A stretch of 64,000 bases of DNA from Piscinibacter sp. XHJ-5 (GCF_029855045.1 NZ_CP123228.1:1922001-1986000); one strand, 5' to 3'; positions 1-10,179 are shown, counted from the first letter of the stretch. Notes: generated by a model from the sequence alone, not told the origin. A program made the numbers and translations.

Positions 1-901
1 CCGTCGCCGAGCGGTGGGCCGTGTGCGCGTAGCGCTGCTGGCGCGGCGTCAGCGCGGTGTCGAGCAGCAGCTCGGTGGCGCCGAGAATGCCGTTCATCGG
101 CGTGCGGATCTCGTGGCTGATCACCGCCAGGAATTGCGACTTGGCCACGTTGGCCTGCTCCGCCATGCGGCGCGCCTGGTCCAGCTCCTGCGTCTGCTGC
201 TCCAGCGCATGCGTCTTCTGGCCCAGGCTGTCGACGAGTTCGCGCGCCGTGCGCATGGCCGCGCGCATGCGATCGCGCAATCGCTCGGTCACCGAGCCGG
301 TGAACGCGAGGTAGATGCCCAGCAGGTACATGATGACGGCGATGGCCAGCCGATCGAACCAGCGCGCGCTGCCGGGGTCGTGCAACGACACCCACACCGA
401 GTAGGCGAGGTACAGCACGATCACCACGTTGTTGAAATAGAACGCCCGCCAGAACCCGAAGCCGACCTGGTCGGCCACGCGAACGAGCAGCAGGTAGGCG
501 AAGAACAGGTGGCTCTGCTCGAGGTGATGCAGGTTCGCCAGCCACACCAGCACGTCGAGATGCAGGAACAGCAGGCTCAGGTCGACGCGGCCGGTGCGCC
601 CGTGCCCGAAGCGCAGCGCCAGCCAGCTCAGCGCCGCGAACGCAACGTTGATCGCCAGCAGCCGCCACAGCGCCGGCTGGGCAATCGTGCCGTGGACCCG
701 AAGGTCGTGCAGCACGGCGATGACGCACAGGATGGCGAAGCCGGCCGCACGAATGACCGGGATCTGCATCGTGTGAACGCGGCGCGCGCTGGCAGCCTTG
801 CGCTGCGCGAGCACCGTCGCATCGAGCGTGAAGCTGTCGTCGCTGCCGCGCGCGACCTTCGGGTCCACGTCAACCCTTCGCGAAGTCGAGAGCCGCCGCA
901 T
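1..901 (-). CDS. membrane sensor histidine kinase, C-terminus outside window
   Basis: This is the N-terminal 300 residues of a sensor histidine kinase; the gene runs off the left edge. I read it from an ATG at 901-899, preceded by a purine-rich stretch. The N-terminal ~180 residues hold several hydrophobic stretches typical of a multi-pass membrane sensor. A charged, probably coiled-coil linker follows ([14 protein letters not shown]), then the phosphoacceptor H-box [18 protein letters not shown] with the histidine at residue 263. The HEIRTPMN form is typical of hybrid kinases that often carry C-terminal receiver domains, but that part is not visible. The likely role is membrane sensing and phosphorelay; the ligand is unknown. 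Confidence 0.85.
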   Translation of the reverse strand, partial: MRRLSTSRRVDVDPKVARGSDDSFTLDATVLAQRKAASARRVHTMQIPVIRAAGFAILCVIAVLHDLRVHGTIAQPALWRLLAINVAFAALSWLALRFGHGRTGRVDLSLLFLHLDVLVWLANLHHLEQSHLFFAYLLLVRVADQVGFGFWRAFYFNNVVIVLYLAYSVWVSLHDPGSARWFDRLAIAVIMYLLGIYLAFTGSVTERLRDRMRAAMRTARELVDSLGQKTHALEQQTQELDQARRMAEQANVAKSQFLAVISHEIRTPMNGILGATELLLDTALTPRQQRYAHTAHRSAT

Positions 902-1137
902 GTTGACCGCTTTCCGCGGTCCGGACAATCCGAACATCGCCGGCATCACGCCGGCGCGCGGCGATCTGCGATGGCGCTGAGGGTGCACGCCGCGCTGTTT
1001 CGCCGTCTTGCGGGTGCTTCACGAAGCTTTACCTGGCCTTCGCACCGGGCCCGTGAACGGCTGACGGCGCGCAGCCGTTGGAGTCTGGCAGGTCGCGAAT
1101 CTCGCGGCCATGCTTGCAAAGCAAAGGAGTTGGATTC

Positions 1138-1563
1138 ATGAGCAGCAGGAAACTGATCGCCGTGGCATTGGCCCTCACCGGCGCCGTCGCGGCAGGCGCG
1201 GCGCAAGCGCGCGACGACGTCCAGTGGTCGGTGACGATCGGCACGCCCGTCTACTCGCAGCCCGTGCCGGTGTACTCGCAGACTGTGCCGGTCTACACGC
1301 AGCCGGCGCCCGTCTACGTGCGGCCCGCCCCGGTGTTCGTGCAGCCCGCGCCGGTCGTCCGCTACGGCTATCACCAGCCGACGCGCTGGGACCGCGACGG
1401 CGACGGCGTGCCCAACCGCTACGACACCGTCTACAACCCGCGCTGGGACGTCGACGGTGACGGCGTGCCGAACCGCTACGACCGTCACAACAACCTTCGC
1501 CACGATCGCGACGGGGATGGCATCCCGAACCGCTACGACCGCCACGACGGCTGGCGCCGCTGA
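1138..1563 (+). CDS. secreted protein with Pro/Val/Tyr repeats and three TSP3-like calcium-binding repeats
   Basis: This 141-residue protein has a clear signal peptide (MSSRKLIAVALALTGAVAAG, cleavage probably after AAQA). Next comes a low-complexity region at residues 37-72 built from PVYSQPVP-type units. The C-terminus is three consecutive 19-residue repeats starting at residues 84, 103 and 122, each with a D-x-D-G-D-G-[VI]-P-N-R-Y-D core. That core matches thrombospondin type 3-like or EF-hand-like calcium-binding loops. The ATG at 1138 is chosen because AAAGGAG lies just upstream and the signal peptide starts there; the reading frame is open further 5'. It is probably periplasmic or exported. 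No enzymatic domain is visible and the function is unknown. Confidence 0.8.
   Translation: MSSRKLIAVALALTGAVAAGAAQARDDVQWSVTIGTPVYSQPVPVYSQTVPVYTQPAPVYVRPAPVFVQPAPVVRYGYHQPTRWDRDGDGVPNRYDTVYNPRWDVDGDGVPNRYDRHNNLRHDRDGDGIPNRYDRHDGWRR
1387..1557 (+). repeat. three tandem 57-bp coding repeats
   Basis: Three head-to-tail 57-bp units (1387-1443, 1444-1500, 1501-1557) each encode a 19-residue D-x-D-G-D-G-[VI]-P-N-R-Y-D loop. All units are in frame with no spacer, so they look like products of internal duplication. Confidence 0.8.
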
Positions 1564-1584
1564 CGCGAGCGGCAGTCGGTCGGG

Positions 1585-2397
1585 TCAGGCGAGCGCCAGC
1601 CGGCCGACTGCCTCGCGCAGCACCTGGCGCACGCGCTGGTGGCCATCGGCGCTCGGCAGCCAGTCGAGCGCCAGGAGGGACGCCCCGTCCCCCAGCCCCA
1701 TCGGCGCGGCCTCGACGCGGATCGCGGCCGCCAGGGCGGCCGCCTCGAACTGGCGCTGGGCCCGCGGCATGTGCCAGCCGTGGGTGACCAGCAGGATGTG
1801 CCGCACGCCCGACTTCTGCAGCAGCGGCACCGCGAATGCGGCGTTCTCGCGCGTGTCGCGCGAGCGGGTCTCCACCCAGCGCAGGGGCAGCCCGAACTCG
1901 CGTGACGCGATGTGTGCCGCAACCTCGGCTTCGCCGATGCGCTGTCGCGATTGCGCCCAGCCCAGCCCGCCGCTGAACGCGACCGGCACGCCGGTTTCAC
2001 GGCTCAGCCACACGCCGTAGCGCAAGCGCTCCAGCGACGCGGCCGCCAGGCTGCCGGATCCGTACTCCGGCGCGAAAGGCTCGACGCCGCCGCCGAGCAC
2101 GACGATCGCCGCCTGGTGCGCTACCGCCTCGGCCTTGATGGCCTGGATGCGCTCCGCGCTCAGCGCCGGCGGAACGCGCAGGAGGACGCCCTCGAGCCAT
2201 CGTCCCGCGGCCATCGTCGACGACAGCCACACGCCTGCGACCCCCAGCACAACCAGCGTCCAGCCAAGAATCCGCCGCAAAGGCAGCAGCCACGCACCCA
2301 CCACCACCAGCAGCAGGAGCGGCACCGGCGGCAGCACCAGCGCGGTCAGGATCGGCTTCCACGCTTCGATGCCGACGGAGGCGAACACGCTGTTCAT
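1585..2397 (-). CDS. YdcF/ElyC/SanA-family (DUF218) membrane protein
   Basis: This 270-residue protein starts at the ATG giving MNSVFASVGIEAWKPILTAL. Two N-terminal hydrophobic segments (about residues 15-60) come before a soluble DUF218 domain. Family motifs are visible: AIVVLGGGVEPFAPEY, VAFSGGLGW, a conserved E-x-R-S-R-D-T-R-E-N segment and ILLVTHGWHMPRAQ. Relatives (ElyC, SanA, YdcF) act at the envelope, in enterobacterial common antigen or peptidoglycan homeostasis and vancomycin tolerance, but their chemistry is poorly defined. It is divergent from the cupin gene across a 122-bp gap. The family call is firm; the role is inferred. Confidence 0.85.
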   Translation of the reverse strand: MNSVFASVGIEAWKPILTALVLPPVPLLLLVVVGAWLLPLRRILGWTLVVLGVAGVWLSSTMAAGRWLEGVLLRVPPALSAERIQAIKAEAVAHQAAIVVLGGGVEPFAPEYGSGSLAAASLERLRYGVWLSRETGVPVAFSGGLGWAQSRQRIGEAEVAAHIASREFGLPLRWVETRSRDTRENAAFAVPLLQKSGVRHILLVTHGWHMPRAQRQFEAAALAAAIRVEAAPMGLGDGASLLALDWLPSADGHQRVRQVLREAVGRLALA

Positions 2398-2519
2398 GCG
2401 ATGGGAAAGGGCCTTGGACGAGGGGCCGCGATTGTGCCGCAGCGCGATGAGGGATCCCGAGGGCTTGGCCTGGACGGCCCGCGGCAGCATCATGCGGGGC
2501 TTCCCCACCAGGAGAGTCC

Positions 2520-3026
2520 ATGACCGACAGAAGCGCGCAGCTTCGGCAGAAGCTCATCCGCAACTTCAACCAGGTCGAGCGCGAGCGCGAACATCGCCCG
2601 CCGCTGTACGACACCCAGTGCGCCCGCCTGGCGCCCGGCACCGCCGCGAGCAAGCTGGGCATCAGCATCGATACCCTGGCGCCGGGCATGCGCGGCTGCC
2701 CGTATCACTTCCATCACGCGCAGGAAGAAGCCTTCGTGGTGCTGAGCGGCGAAGGCACGCTGCGGGTGGCGGGCGAGATGCTGCCGATCGAGGCGGGCGA
2801 CACCATCTTCATCCCGCCCGGACCCGAGTACCCGCACCAGATCATCAACACGTCGAGCATGCCGCTGCAGTACCTGTCGATCAGCACGCGCGAGACCCCG
2901 GAGATCGTGGAGTACCCGGATTCGGGCAAGTACCTCGCAATGGCCCGCCCGGCCGGCGAGGGACCGGCGTTCAATCGCATGCACCGCGACAAGGATGACC
3001 TCGACTACTGGGATGGCGAGCCATGA
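2520..3026 (+). CDS. cupin-domain protein
   Basis: This 168-residue protein has a single cupin barrel. Motif 1 reads YHFHHAQEEAFVVLSGEGTL, giving the H-x-H-(x)n-E metal ligands, and motif 2 is EAGDTIFIPPGPEYPHQIIN. Such small cupins bind a metal and serve as sugar isomerases, dioxygenases or sensors; nothing here identifies the substrate. A GGAGAG Shine-Dalgarno lies just before the ATG. Its stop overlaps the start of the next gene, a TonB-dependent receptor (ATGA), so the two are probably translationally coupled. Confidence 0.85.
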   Translation: MTDRSAQLRQKLIRNFNQVEREREHRPPLYDTQCARLAPGTAASKLGISIDTLAPGMRGCPYHFHHAQEEAFVVLSGEGTLRVAGEMLPIEAGDTIFIPPGPEYPHQIINTSSMPLQYLSISTRETPEIVEYPDSGKYLAMARPAGEGPAFNRMHRDKDDLDYWDGEP

Positions 3027-5104
3027 GGCGGGCCGCTTCGGCCCTGCTCGTGGCGGCCGCCGGCGTGCAGGCGCAGGTCGTCGTGCTCGATCCGGTGGTG
3101 GTGAGCGCGCAGCGCGGCGAGCAGAAGGCGTTCGATTCGCCGGCGGCCATCACCGCCGTCACCCGCGACACGATCGAATCGGCCGGCCCGCAGGTCAACC
3201 TGTCGGAGTCGCTGAATCGCGTGCCCGGCATCAGCGTGCTGAACCGGCAGAACTACGCCCAGGACCTGCAGCTCTCGATCCGCGGCTTCGGCGCGCGCTC
3301 CACGTTCGGCATCCGGGGGGTGCGTGTCATCGTCGACGGCATCCCGGCGACCATGCCCGACGGCCAGGGCCAGGCGTCGACCGTCGTGCTGAGCTCGGCC
3401 GGGCGCATCGAGGTGCTGCGCGGGCCGCTGGCGCAGCTCTACGGCAATGCGGCCGGCGGCGTCGTGCAGGTGTTCACCGAGGACGACGCCGAGCGGCCGA
3501 CGGCCACGCTGTCCGGCGCGGCCGGTCCGTACGGCCAGCGCAAGATCGGGGCCAAGTTCAGCCGCAGCGCCGGCGAAGGCGAAGGGCTGACGGTCGACGT
3601 CTCGCACTTCCGCACCGACGGGTATCGCGAGCACAGCGAGGCCGAGCGCGGTCAGCTCAACGCGCGCTGGCGCACTCGGCTGGGCGAGGCGACCCGCCTC
3701 AGCGTGGTCCTTAACGCCATCGACCAGCCGGTGTCGCAGGACCCGCTCGGTCTCACGCGTGCGCTGTGGGAGGCCGACCCGCGGCGCGCTGCCGCTGCCG
3801 CGACCGCACAGGACGCGCGCAAGTCGGTGCGCCAGCAGCAGCTCGGCAGCGTGGTCGAGCACCGGCTGGGCGAGGACACCACGCTGACCGCGCGCGCCTA
3901 CGTCGGCGGGCGAGACCTGGACAATGCGCTGTCCACGCCGCTTGCCGCACAGCAGGCGCCGACCTCGAGCGGGGGCATCGTCGAATTCGCACGCGTCTAC
4001 GCCGGCGCGGCGGCGCAGGTCTCGCACCGGATCCGCCTCGATGCGCAGCGGACGCTGCAGCTCACCGCCGGGGTCGAGCTCGACCGCATGCGCGAGGACC
4101 GGCAGGGCTACATCAACGACGGCGGCCAGCGAGGCGACCTGAAGCGCAACGAGCTCAACACCGTACGCAACCGCGATGTGTTCGCGCAGGCCGCCTGGGA
4201 CGTCGATCCACGCTGGACGCTGACGCTGGGGGCCCGTGCAAGCCGCGTCAGTTTCCGCTCGCAGGACCGCTTCATCGTGCTGCCGGACAACCCGGACGAC
4301 AGCGGCAGCCTGGCCTATAGCGCGACCAATCCGGTTGCCGGCATCGCGTGGCGCGTCACGTCCGATCTGAATCTGTACGCGAATGCCGGGCGCGGCTTCG
4401 AGACGCCGACCTTCACCGAGCTGTCGTATCGGCCGGCCGCCACCGGGCTCAACACCGATCTGCGCGCCTCGCGCAGCCGCCATTCCGAGCTCGGCGCGAA
4501 ATGGCGCGTCGCCGATGCGCACCGGGTGGATGTCGCGCTGTTCGACATCGAGACGCACGACGAGATCGTCGTCGACACCAATGCAGGCGGACGCTCCACC
4601 TTCAAGAACGCGGGGCGCACCTCGCGGCGCGGCGTCGAGCTGGCCTATGCCGGCCGCATGGCTGCGACATGGCGCACCCACTGGAGCCTGACGGCGCTTC
4701 GGGCCCGCTTTGTCGACGAGTTCGTGAGCGGCAGCGGCGCCTCGGCAGTCACCGTGCCGGCCGGCAACCGGCTGCCCGGCACGCCGGAGCGCAGTCTGTT
4801 CGCAGAGCTGGTGTGGATGCCGCGCCCGGGCTTGCATGCCGCGGTGGAGGTGGTGCACACGGGCAAGCTCTTCGTCAACGACGCCAACGAGGACGCGGCG
4901 CCGGCGGCGACCGTCTTGAACCTGCGCGGCGGGGCGTCGCGGGACGTGGGCGGCTGGACGCTCGCAGCGCTGCTTCGGCTGGACAACGCCGGCGACAAGC
5001 GCTATGCGGGCTCGGTGATCGTCAACGAGGCGAACAAGCGCTTCTTCGAGCCCGCGCTGCCGCGCAACTGGACACTGGCGTTGACGGCCAAGCGGGCCCT
5101 GTAG
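3023..5104 (+). CDS. TonB-dependent outer-membrane receptor
   Basis: This 693-residue receptor has a short signal peptide ending at about GVQA and a TonB-box-like DPVVVSAQR. The plug domain follows (SLNRVPGISVLNRQNYAQDLQLSIRGFG is split across residues ~55-90; RIEVLRGPLAQLYGNAAGG). The rest is a long beta-barrel ending in an aromatic-rich terminal strand (NWTLALTAKRAL). It should import a large ligand such as a siderophore, heme, cobalamin or metal chelate across the outer membrane using TonB energy; the ligand cannot be read from the sequence. It overlaps the upstream cupin gene by 4 bases. No TonB-ExbBD genes are nearby. Confidence 0.92.
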   Translation: MRRAASALLVAAAGVQAQVVVLDPVVVSAQRGEQKAFDSPAAITAVTRDTIESAGPQVNLSESLNRVPGISVLNRQNYAQDLQLSIRGFGARSTFGIRGVRVIVDGIPATMPDGQGQASTVVLSSAGRIEVLRGPLAQLYGNAAGGVVQVFTEDDAERPTATLSGAAGPYGQRKIGAKFSRSAGEGEGLTVDVSHFRTDGYREHSEAERGQLNARWRTRLGEATRLSVVLNAIDQPVSQDPLGLTRALWEADPRRAAAAATAQDARKSVRQQQLGSVVEHRLGEDTTLTARAYVGGRDLDNALSTPLAAQQAPTSSGGIVEFARVYAGAAAQVSHRIRLDAQRTLQLTAGVELDRMREDRQGYINDGGQRGDLKRNELNTVRNRDVFAQAAWDVDPRWTLTLGARASRVSFRSQDRFIVLPDNPDDSGSLAYSATNPVAGIAWRVTSDLNLYANAGRGFETPTFTELSYRPAATGLNTDLRASRSRHSELGAKWRVADAHRVDVALFDIETHDEIVVDTNAGGRSTFKNAGRTSRRGVELAYAGRMAATWRTHWSLTALRARFVDEFVSGSGASAVTVPAGNRLPGTPERSLFAELVWMPRPGLHAAVEVVHTGKLFVNDANEDAAPAATVLNLRGGASRDVGGWTLAALLRLDNAGDKRYAGSVIVNEANKRFFEPALPRNWTLALTAKRAL

Positions 5105-5110
5105 CGCGCG

Positions 5111-6307
5111 TCAGTTGAACGCCTGGATGCCCGTCTGCGCGCGGCCCAGGATCAGCGCATGGATGTCGTGGGTGCCCTCGTAGGTGTTCACCGTCTCGAG
5201 GTTGATCATGTGGCGGATGACGTGGAACTCGTCGTGGATGCCGTTGCCGCCATGCATGTCGCGCGCCATGCGCGCGATGTCGAGGGCCTTGCCGCAGCTG
5301 TTGCGCTTGATCAACGAGACCATCTCGGGCGCCGCCTTGTGCTCGTTGAGCAGGCGGCCCACGCGCAGGCAGCCTTGCAGGCCCAGCGTGATCTCGGTCT
5401 GCATGTCGGCGAGCTTTTTCTGGATGAGCTGGTTGGCCGCGAGCGGGCGCCCGAACTGCTGGCGGTCCAGCGTGTACTGGCGGGCGGCGTGCCAGCAGAA
5501 CTCGGCGGCGCCGAGCGCCCCCCACGCGATGCCGTAGCGCGCCTTGTTCAGGCAGCCGAACGGTCCCTTCAGACCGCTCACGTTCGGCAGCAGGTTTTCC
5601 GCCGGCACGAACACGTCGTCCATGACGATCTCGCCGGTGATCGACGCGCGCAGGCTCATCTTGCCCTCGATCTTGGGCGCGCTCAGCCCGGCCATGCCCT
5701 TCTCGAGCACGAAGCCGCGGATCGCTTCCTGGCCGCCCACGGTGCCGTCGGCGTTGGCAAGCTTGGCCCACACGACGAACACGTCGGCGATCGGCGAGTT
5801 GGTGATCCACATCTTGCTGCCCTTGAGGCGGAAGCCCCCATCCGCCGGTTGGGCGCGCGTCAGCATGCTGCCGGGGTCGCTGCCGTGGTTGGGTTCGGTG
5901 AGTCCGAAGCAGCCGACCCACTCGCCGGTGGCCAGCCGCGGCAGGTACTTCTGGCGCTGCGCCTCGCTGCCGTAGGCGTGGATGGGATGCATGACGAGCG
6001 AGCTCTGCACGCTCATCGCGCTGCGATAGCCGCTGTCCACGCGTTCCACCTCGCGCGCGACGAGTCCGTAGCTCACGTGGTTGACGCCCGGGCAGCCGTA
6101 GCCCTGGATGGTGGAGCCGAGCAGTCCCAGCGCGCCCATCTCGTTCATGATCTCGCGGTCGAAGCGCTCGTGCCGCGCGGCCATGAGCACCCTCGGCTGC
6201 AGCCGCTCCTGGCAGTATTGGTGCGCGGCGTCGCGCACCGCGCGTTCCTCGTCGCCAAGCTGGTCGTCGAGGCGAAAGGCATCGTCCCATCTGAATGTGC
6301 TGCTCAT
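5111..6307 (-). CDS. glutaryl-CoA dehydrogenase
   Basis: This 398-residue acyl-CoA dehydrogenase is of the glutaryl-CoA type. It should oxidise and decarboxylate glutaryl-CoA to crotonyl-CoA with FAD in lysine/tryptophan degradation. Visible signatures are [16 protein letters not shown] (flavin and substrate binding), [29 protein letters not shown] and the C-terminal [18 protein letters not shown], whose Glu is the expected catalytic base. The ATG giving [11 protein letters not shown] is used rather than the longer open frame because family members begin there. The gene stands alone; no CoA-transferase or electron-transfer flavoprotein is adjacent. It converges with the TonB receptor upstream in the window. 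Confidence 0.92.
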   Translation of the reverse strand: MSSTFRWDDAFRLDDQLGDEERAVRDAAHQYCQERLQPRVLMAARHERFDREIMNEMGALGLLGSTIQGYGCPGVNHVSYGLVAREVERVDSGYRSAMSVQSSLVMHPIHAYGSEAQRQKYLPRLATGEWVGCFGLTEPNHGSDPGSMLTRAQPADGGFRLKGSKMWITNSPIADVFVVWAKLANADGTVGGQEAIRGFVLEKGMAGLSAPKIEGKMSLRASITGEIVMDDVFVPAENLLPNVSGLKGPFGCLNKARYGIAWGALGAAEFCWHAARQYTLDRQQFGRPLAANQLIQKKLADMQTEITLGLQGCLRVGRLLNEHKAAPEMVSLIKRNSCGKALDIARMARDMHGGNGIHDEFHVIRHMINLETVNTYEGTHDIHALILGRAQTGIQAFN

Positions 6308-6405
6308 GGTGTAAGCCTCCACGGATCGGGTGCGACTGATGATAGGCGCGTGGGGATACCGCCCCTGCGCTGAAAATCCTTGTCGCAAACACACGAAAGG
6401 CCAGC

Positions 6406-6936
<531 letters not shown>

Positions 6937-6963
6937 GCCGGGTTGGTATGCTCGCGGGCCGCC

Positions 6964-7341
6964 ATGTTTCCTTTCGCCCGCTCGTCCACCCGCTTCACCG
7001 CGCTGATTGCCGCGGTGCTGGTGTCGCTCGTGATGGCGCACACGCTCGGCCTGCTGCACCGGCTGGCGCACGGCGGCGGCGGGGCTGTCGCAGGCGTCGC
7101 GGCTGTCGGGGTGGACTCGCATGCGGCCGACGGCCTCAAGCGCCTGTTCGCCGGTCACGACAAGGACAGCGGCGCTTGCGACCTCTATGACCAGCTGACG
7201 CACGCCGACGCGCTGTGGAGCGTGCCGGCGCTGGTGCTGCCAGTGACGCAGCCGGCCACTCCCGCCGAGCCCCACGCGTCGTGGCACATCGCTGCACAGT
7301 CGGCCGGCTTCCTCGCCCGCGGTCCACCCGCCCTCGTCTGA
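6964..7341 (+). CDS. small DUF2946-like protein
   Basis: This 125-residue protein starts at the ATG at 6964; an in-frame TTG at 6943 is possible. It has one N-terminal hydrophobic segment (FTALIAAVLVSLVMAHTLGLLHRLAH). After it come spaced His and Cys residues (LHRLAHG, LFAGHDKDSGACDLYDQLTH) and a C-terminal ARGPPALV. This layout resembles DUF2946-family proteins, often found beside metal-related TonB receptors. Here it sits 113 bp upstream of one. The His/Cys pattern suggests metal binding, but this is inference. Confidence 0.6.
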   Translation: MFPFARSSTRFTALIAAVLVSLVMAHTLGLLHRLAHGGGGAVAGVAAVGVDSHAADGLKRLFAGHDKDSGACDLYDQLTHADALWSVPALVLPVTQPATPAEPHASWHIAAQSAGFLARGPPALV

Positions 7342-7454
7342 ACCCGCGGCGCGCAGCGCGCCGCCCTCCGCTTGGCCGTCACTCCGTAGCGGCCAACGAA
7401 AGTCTGGCCGTTCGCGCCCGGCCTTCGCCCCTGGTTCAGATGTGTCCCGATCCC

Positions 7455-9539
7455 ATGAACAAGCCGATTTCGTTTCCAATGCGGCGCCAGGCCATCGCCT
7501 GCGCCGCCTGCCTGGCCCTGGTGCCGGCCGTGCAGGCCCAGTCCGCCCCCGCGGCGACCACCGCGCAGTCCCAGGCCAGCTCTCCTTCGACGACCCTGCC
7601 GGAGGTCGTCGTCACCGGCAATCCGCTGGCCAGCGGCGAGCTGACGCTGCCGGTCTCCGTGCTCAGCGGCGATGAGCTGGTGCTGCGCCGCGGCAGCTCG
7701 CTCGGCGAGACGCTCAACAGCCAGCCTGGCGTGTCCTCCTCGTACTTCGGCCCCAACGCCAGCCGACCCATCGTGCGCGGGCTCGACGGCGACCGCGTGC
7801 GCATCCTGAGCAACGCCGGCGCATCGCTCGATGCCTCGAGCCTGAGCTTCGACCATGCGGTGCCGATCGATCCGCTGATCGTCGAGCGCCTCGAGGTGCT
7901 GCGCGGACCCGGCGCGCTGCTGTACGGCGGCAGCGCGATCGGCGGCGTGGTCAACGCGCTCGACAACCGCATTCCGAAGACGCCGCTGCAGGGGCTCGGC
8001 GGCGCGGCGGAGCTGCGTGTCGGCGGCGCCGACAGTGAGAGCGGCGGCGCGGCGCTGGTCGAGACGGGCAACGGTCAGTACGCGCTGCATGCCGATGCGT
8101 TCGCGCGCAACACCTCCGACCTGCGGGTGCCGCGCTTCACGCCGCTCCAGGACGGCGGCGCGCTGCCCGAGGCGGACCGCGTGCGCAACTCGGCCAGCCG
8201 CGCGCGCGGCGGCGCCTTCGGCGGATCGCTGTTCTTCGGCGGCGGCCACGTCGGTCTCTCCGTCGACACCTACGACAACGTCTACGGCACGCCGGCCGAG
8301 GAGGGCATCCACATCGACATGAAGCGCGACCACCTCGGGCTGGCGTTCGAGGCCAAGGACCTCGGCGGCGGCCTGCTGCGTGCGGTGCGAGGCAACGCCA
8401 ACTACACCGACTACCGCCACGCGGAGGTCGAAGCCGACGGCGCGATCGGCACGGTGTTCAAGACCCGGGGCAGCGAGCTGCGCCTGGAGGCCGAGCACGC
8501 GCCGCTGGGCAGCGTTCGCGGGACCGTGGGCGCGCAGTTCGAGGACGTGGACTTCTCGGCCCTCGGCGACGAGGCCTTCGTGCCGGACACCCGCACCAGG
8601 CGCCAGGCCCTGTTCGCGCTCGAGGAGCTTGCGTGGGCGGGCGGCACCACGACCGGCGGAGTGCGGATCGAACACGCCCGCGTGCGCTCGGCAGGCGACG
8701 AGGACGGCGCCGATCCGCGCTTCGGTGCACCGAGCGAGCGCAGCTTCTCGCCGCGCAGCGCTTCGGTGTCTCACCTGCTGAAGCTGACGCCGCAGTGGTC
8801 GCTGACCGGTGCGCTGAGCGTCAGCGAACGGGCTCCCACGTCCTTCGAGCTCTACGCGAACGGCCTGCACGCGGCGACGGGCGTCTTCGAGCGCGGCGAC
8901 GCGACGCTGCAGAAGGAGCGCGGCCGCAATCTCGACGTCGCGCTGCTGTGGAAGTCCGGCGAGGATCACCTGCGGCTGGGCGCCTTCGCGTCTCGCTTTT
9001 CGCGCTTCATCTCCCTCGAGGCCACCGGCGGCACGGTCGACGTGGTCGATGACGACGGCAGCACACGGGCGGTGGCCGAGTACGCGTTCCGGCCGGTGCG
9101 CGCTCGCATGAACGGCATCGAACTCGAAGGCCGCCACCGGCTGCTCGATGCCGCATGGAAGCTGGATGCCAGCGGCAAGCTCGACTTCACCCGAGGCACC
9201 AACCGCGACACCGGCGAGCCGCTGCCTCGCATCGCGCCGTTGCGCATGCTCGTGGGACTGGACGCTCGCCGCGGGCCGTGGGGCGGACGCATCGAGGTCG
9301 ACCATGCCGCCCGCCAGGACCGCGTCCCCGCCACCGACGTGCCGACGCCGTCGTACACCATCGTCAACCTCACGCTGACGCGCAGCCTGCAGCTCGGCCC
9401 GGGCGACGGCCTGTGGTTCGTGAAGGTGGGCAACGTCGGCGACGAGCTGGCCTACAGCGCGTCGACGGTTCGCACGGTGAGGGACCTGTCGCCGCTGCCG
9501 GGGCGATCGGTGAAGACGGGGATACGGGTGGCGTTCTGA
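7455..9539 (+). CDS. TonB-dependent outer-membrane receptor (possibly metal-related)
   Basis: This 694-residue receptor is read from the ATG giving MNKPISFPMRRQ. It has a signal peptide ending at VQAQ, a TonB-box-like LPEVVVTGNPL, and a plug with SLGETLNSQPGVSSSYFGPN and IVERLEVLRGPGALLYGGSAIGGVVN. The barrel ends in SVKTGIRVAF with a terminal Phe. The plug wording (NASRPIVRGLDGDRVRIL) resembles the ZnuD-like branch of receptors that take up zinc or related ligands. I do not see the extended His-rich loops some of those carry, so the substrate is open. The neighbouring DUF2946-like protein mildly supports a metal role. Confidence 0.9.
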   Translation: MNKPISFPMRRQAIACAACLALVPAVQAQSAPAATTAQSQASSPSTTLPEVVVTGNPLASGELTLPVSVLSGDELVLRRGSSLGETLNSQPGVSSSYFGPNASRPIVRGLDGDRVRILSNAGASLDASSLSFDHAVPIDPLIVERLEVLRGPGALLYGGSAIGGVVNALDNRIPKTPLQGLGGAAELRVGGADSESGGAALVETGNGQYALHADAFARNTSDLRVPRFTPLQDGGALPEADRVRNSASRARGGAFGGSLFFGGGHVGLSVDTYDNVYGTPAEEGIHIDMKRDHLGLAFEAKDLGGGLLRAVRGNANYTDYRHAEVEADGAIGTVFKTRGSELRLEAEHAPLGSVRGTVGAQFEDVDFSALGDEAFVPDTRTRRQALFALEELAWAGGTTTGGVRIEHARVRSAGDEDGADPRFGAPSERSFSPRSASVSHLLKLTPQWSLTGALSVSERAPTSFELYANGLHAATGVFERGDATLQKERGRNLDVALLWKSGEDHLRLGAFASRFSRFISLEATGGTVDVVDDDGSTRAVAEYAFRPVRARMNGIELEGRHRLLDAAWKLDASGKLDFTRGTNRDTGEPLPRIAPLRMLVGLDARRGPWGGRIEVDHAARQDRVPATDVPTPSYTIVNLTLTRSLQLGPGDGLWFVKVGNVGDELAYSASTVRTVRDLSPLPGRSVKTGIRVAF

Positions 9540-9543
9540 GGCC

Positions 9544-10179
9544 TCACGGCGCCAGCCGCTCCCGAACCCACTCGCCGCCTTGCTCGCGGTACCGCAGCCG
9601 GTCGTGCAGCCGCGAAGGCCGGCCCTGCCAGAACTCCCACAGGTCCGGCGCCAGGCGATAGCCGCCCCAGTGCGGCGGCCTGGGCGGGTTCAGCAGGTAC
9701 TGCGCACTGATCTTGGCGACGTTGGCGACCAGCGTCGCGCGAGACGCGATGACCTGGCTCTGCGGCGAGGCCCAGGCGCCGATGCGCGAGTCGAGCGGAC
9801 GCGTGCGGTAGTACGCGTCCGACTCCTCCTCGCTGACCCTGACGACCCGTCCCTCGATGCGCACCACGCGCTCCAGCTCGATCCAGTGGAACTGCAGCGC
9901 GGCAAAGGGATGCGCATCGAGCTCGCGCCCCTTGCGGCTCTGGTAGTTGGTGTACCAGACGATGCCGCGCGCGTCGTAGCCCTTGATCAGCACGACCCGC
10001 GTGGAGGGGCGCCCGTTGTCGCCGACGGTCGCCAGCGTCATCGCATTCGGCTCCGGGAGCTGAGCGTCCAGTGCCTGGTGGAACCACAGGTCGAACTGCT
10101 TCAGCGGGTTGGCGTCGGACGCCCTCTCGTCCAGCTCGGCGCGTTCGTAGCTCTTGCGCAGGTCGGCGATGTTGGTCAT
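9544..10179 (-). CDS. pdxH: pyridoxamine 5'-phosphate oxidase
   Basis: This 211-residue FMN enzyme oxidises pyridoxine or pyridoxamine 5'-phosphate to pyridoxal phosphate, the last step of PLP synthesis and salvage. Characteristic segments are [24 protein letters not shown] (FMN and substrate binding), [16 protein letters not shown] and the C-terminal [18 protein letters not shown]. The ATG giving [13 protein letters not shown] is used because family members begin here; the open frame extends much further upstream without similarity. It converges on the TonB receptor with only 4 bp between stops. Confidence 0.95.
   Translation of the reverse strand: MTNIADLRKSYERAELDERASDANPLKQFDLWFHQALDAQLPEPNAMTLATVGDNGRPSTRVVLIKGYDARGIVWYTNYQSRKGRELDAHPFAALQFHWIELERVVRIEGRVVRVSEEESDAYYRTRPLDSRIGAWASPQSQVIASRATLVANVAKISAQYLLNPPRPPHWGGYRLAPDLWEFWQGRPSRLHDRLRYREQGGEWVRERLAP

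Noticed and set aside
14..1141. Plus-strand 375-residue open frame at the left edge
   Set aside because: It is antisense to a histidine kinase with a clear H-box and membrane helices; its own protein is Arg/His/Gln-rich with no domain, as expected of a shadow in high-GC DNA.
3005..4858. Minus-strand open frame of 617 codons opposite the first TonB receptor
   Set aside because: The plus strand encodes a complete receptor with plug motifs and terminal strand; the minus frame has no domain.
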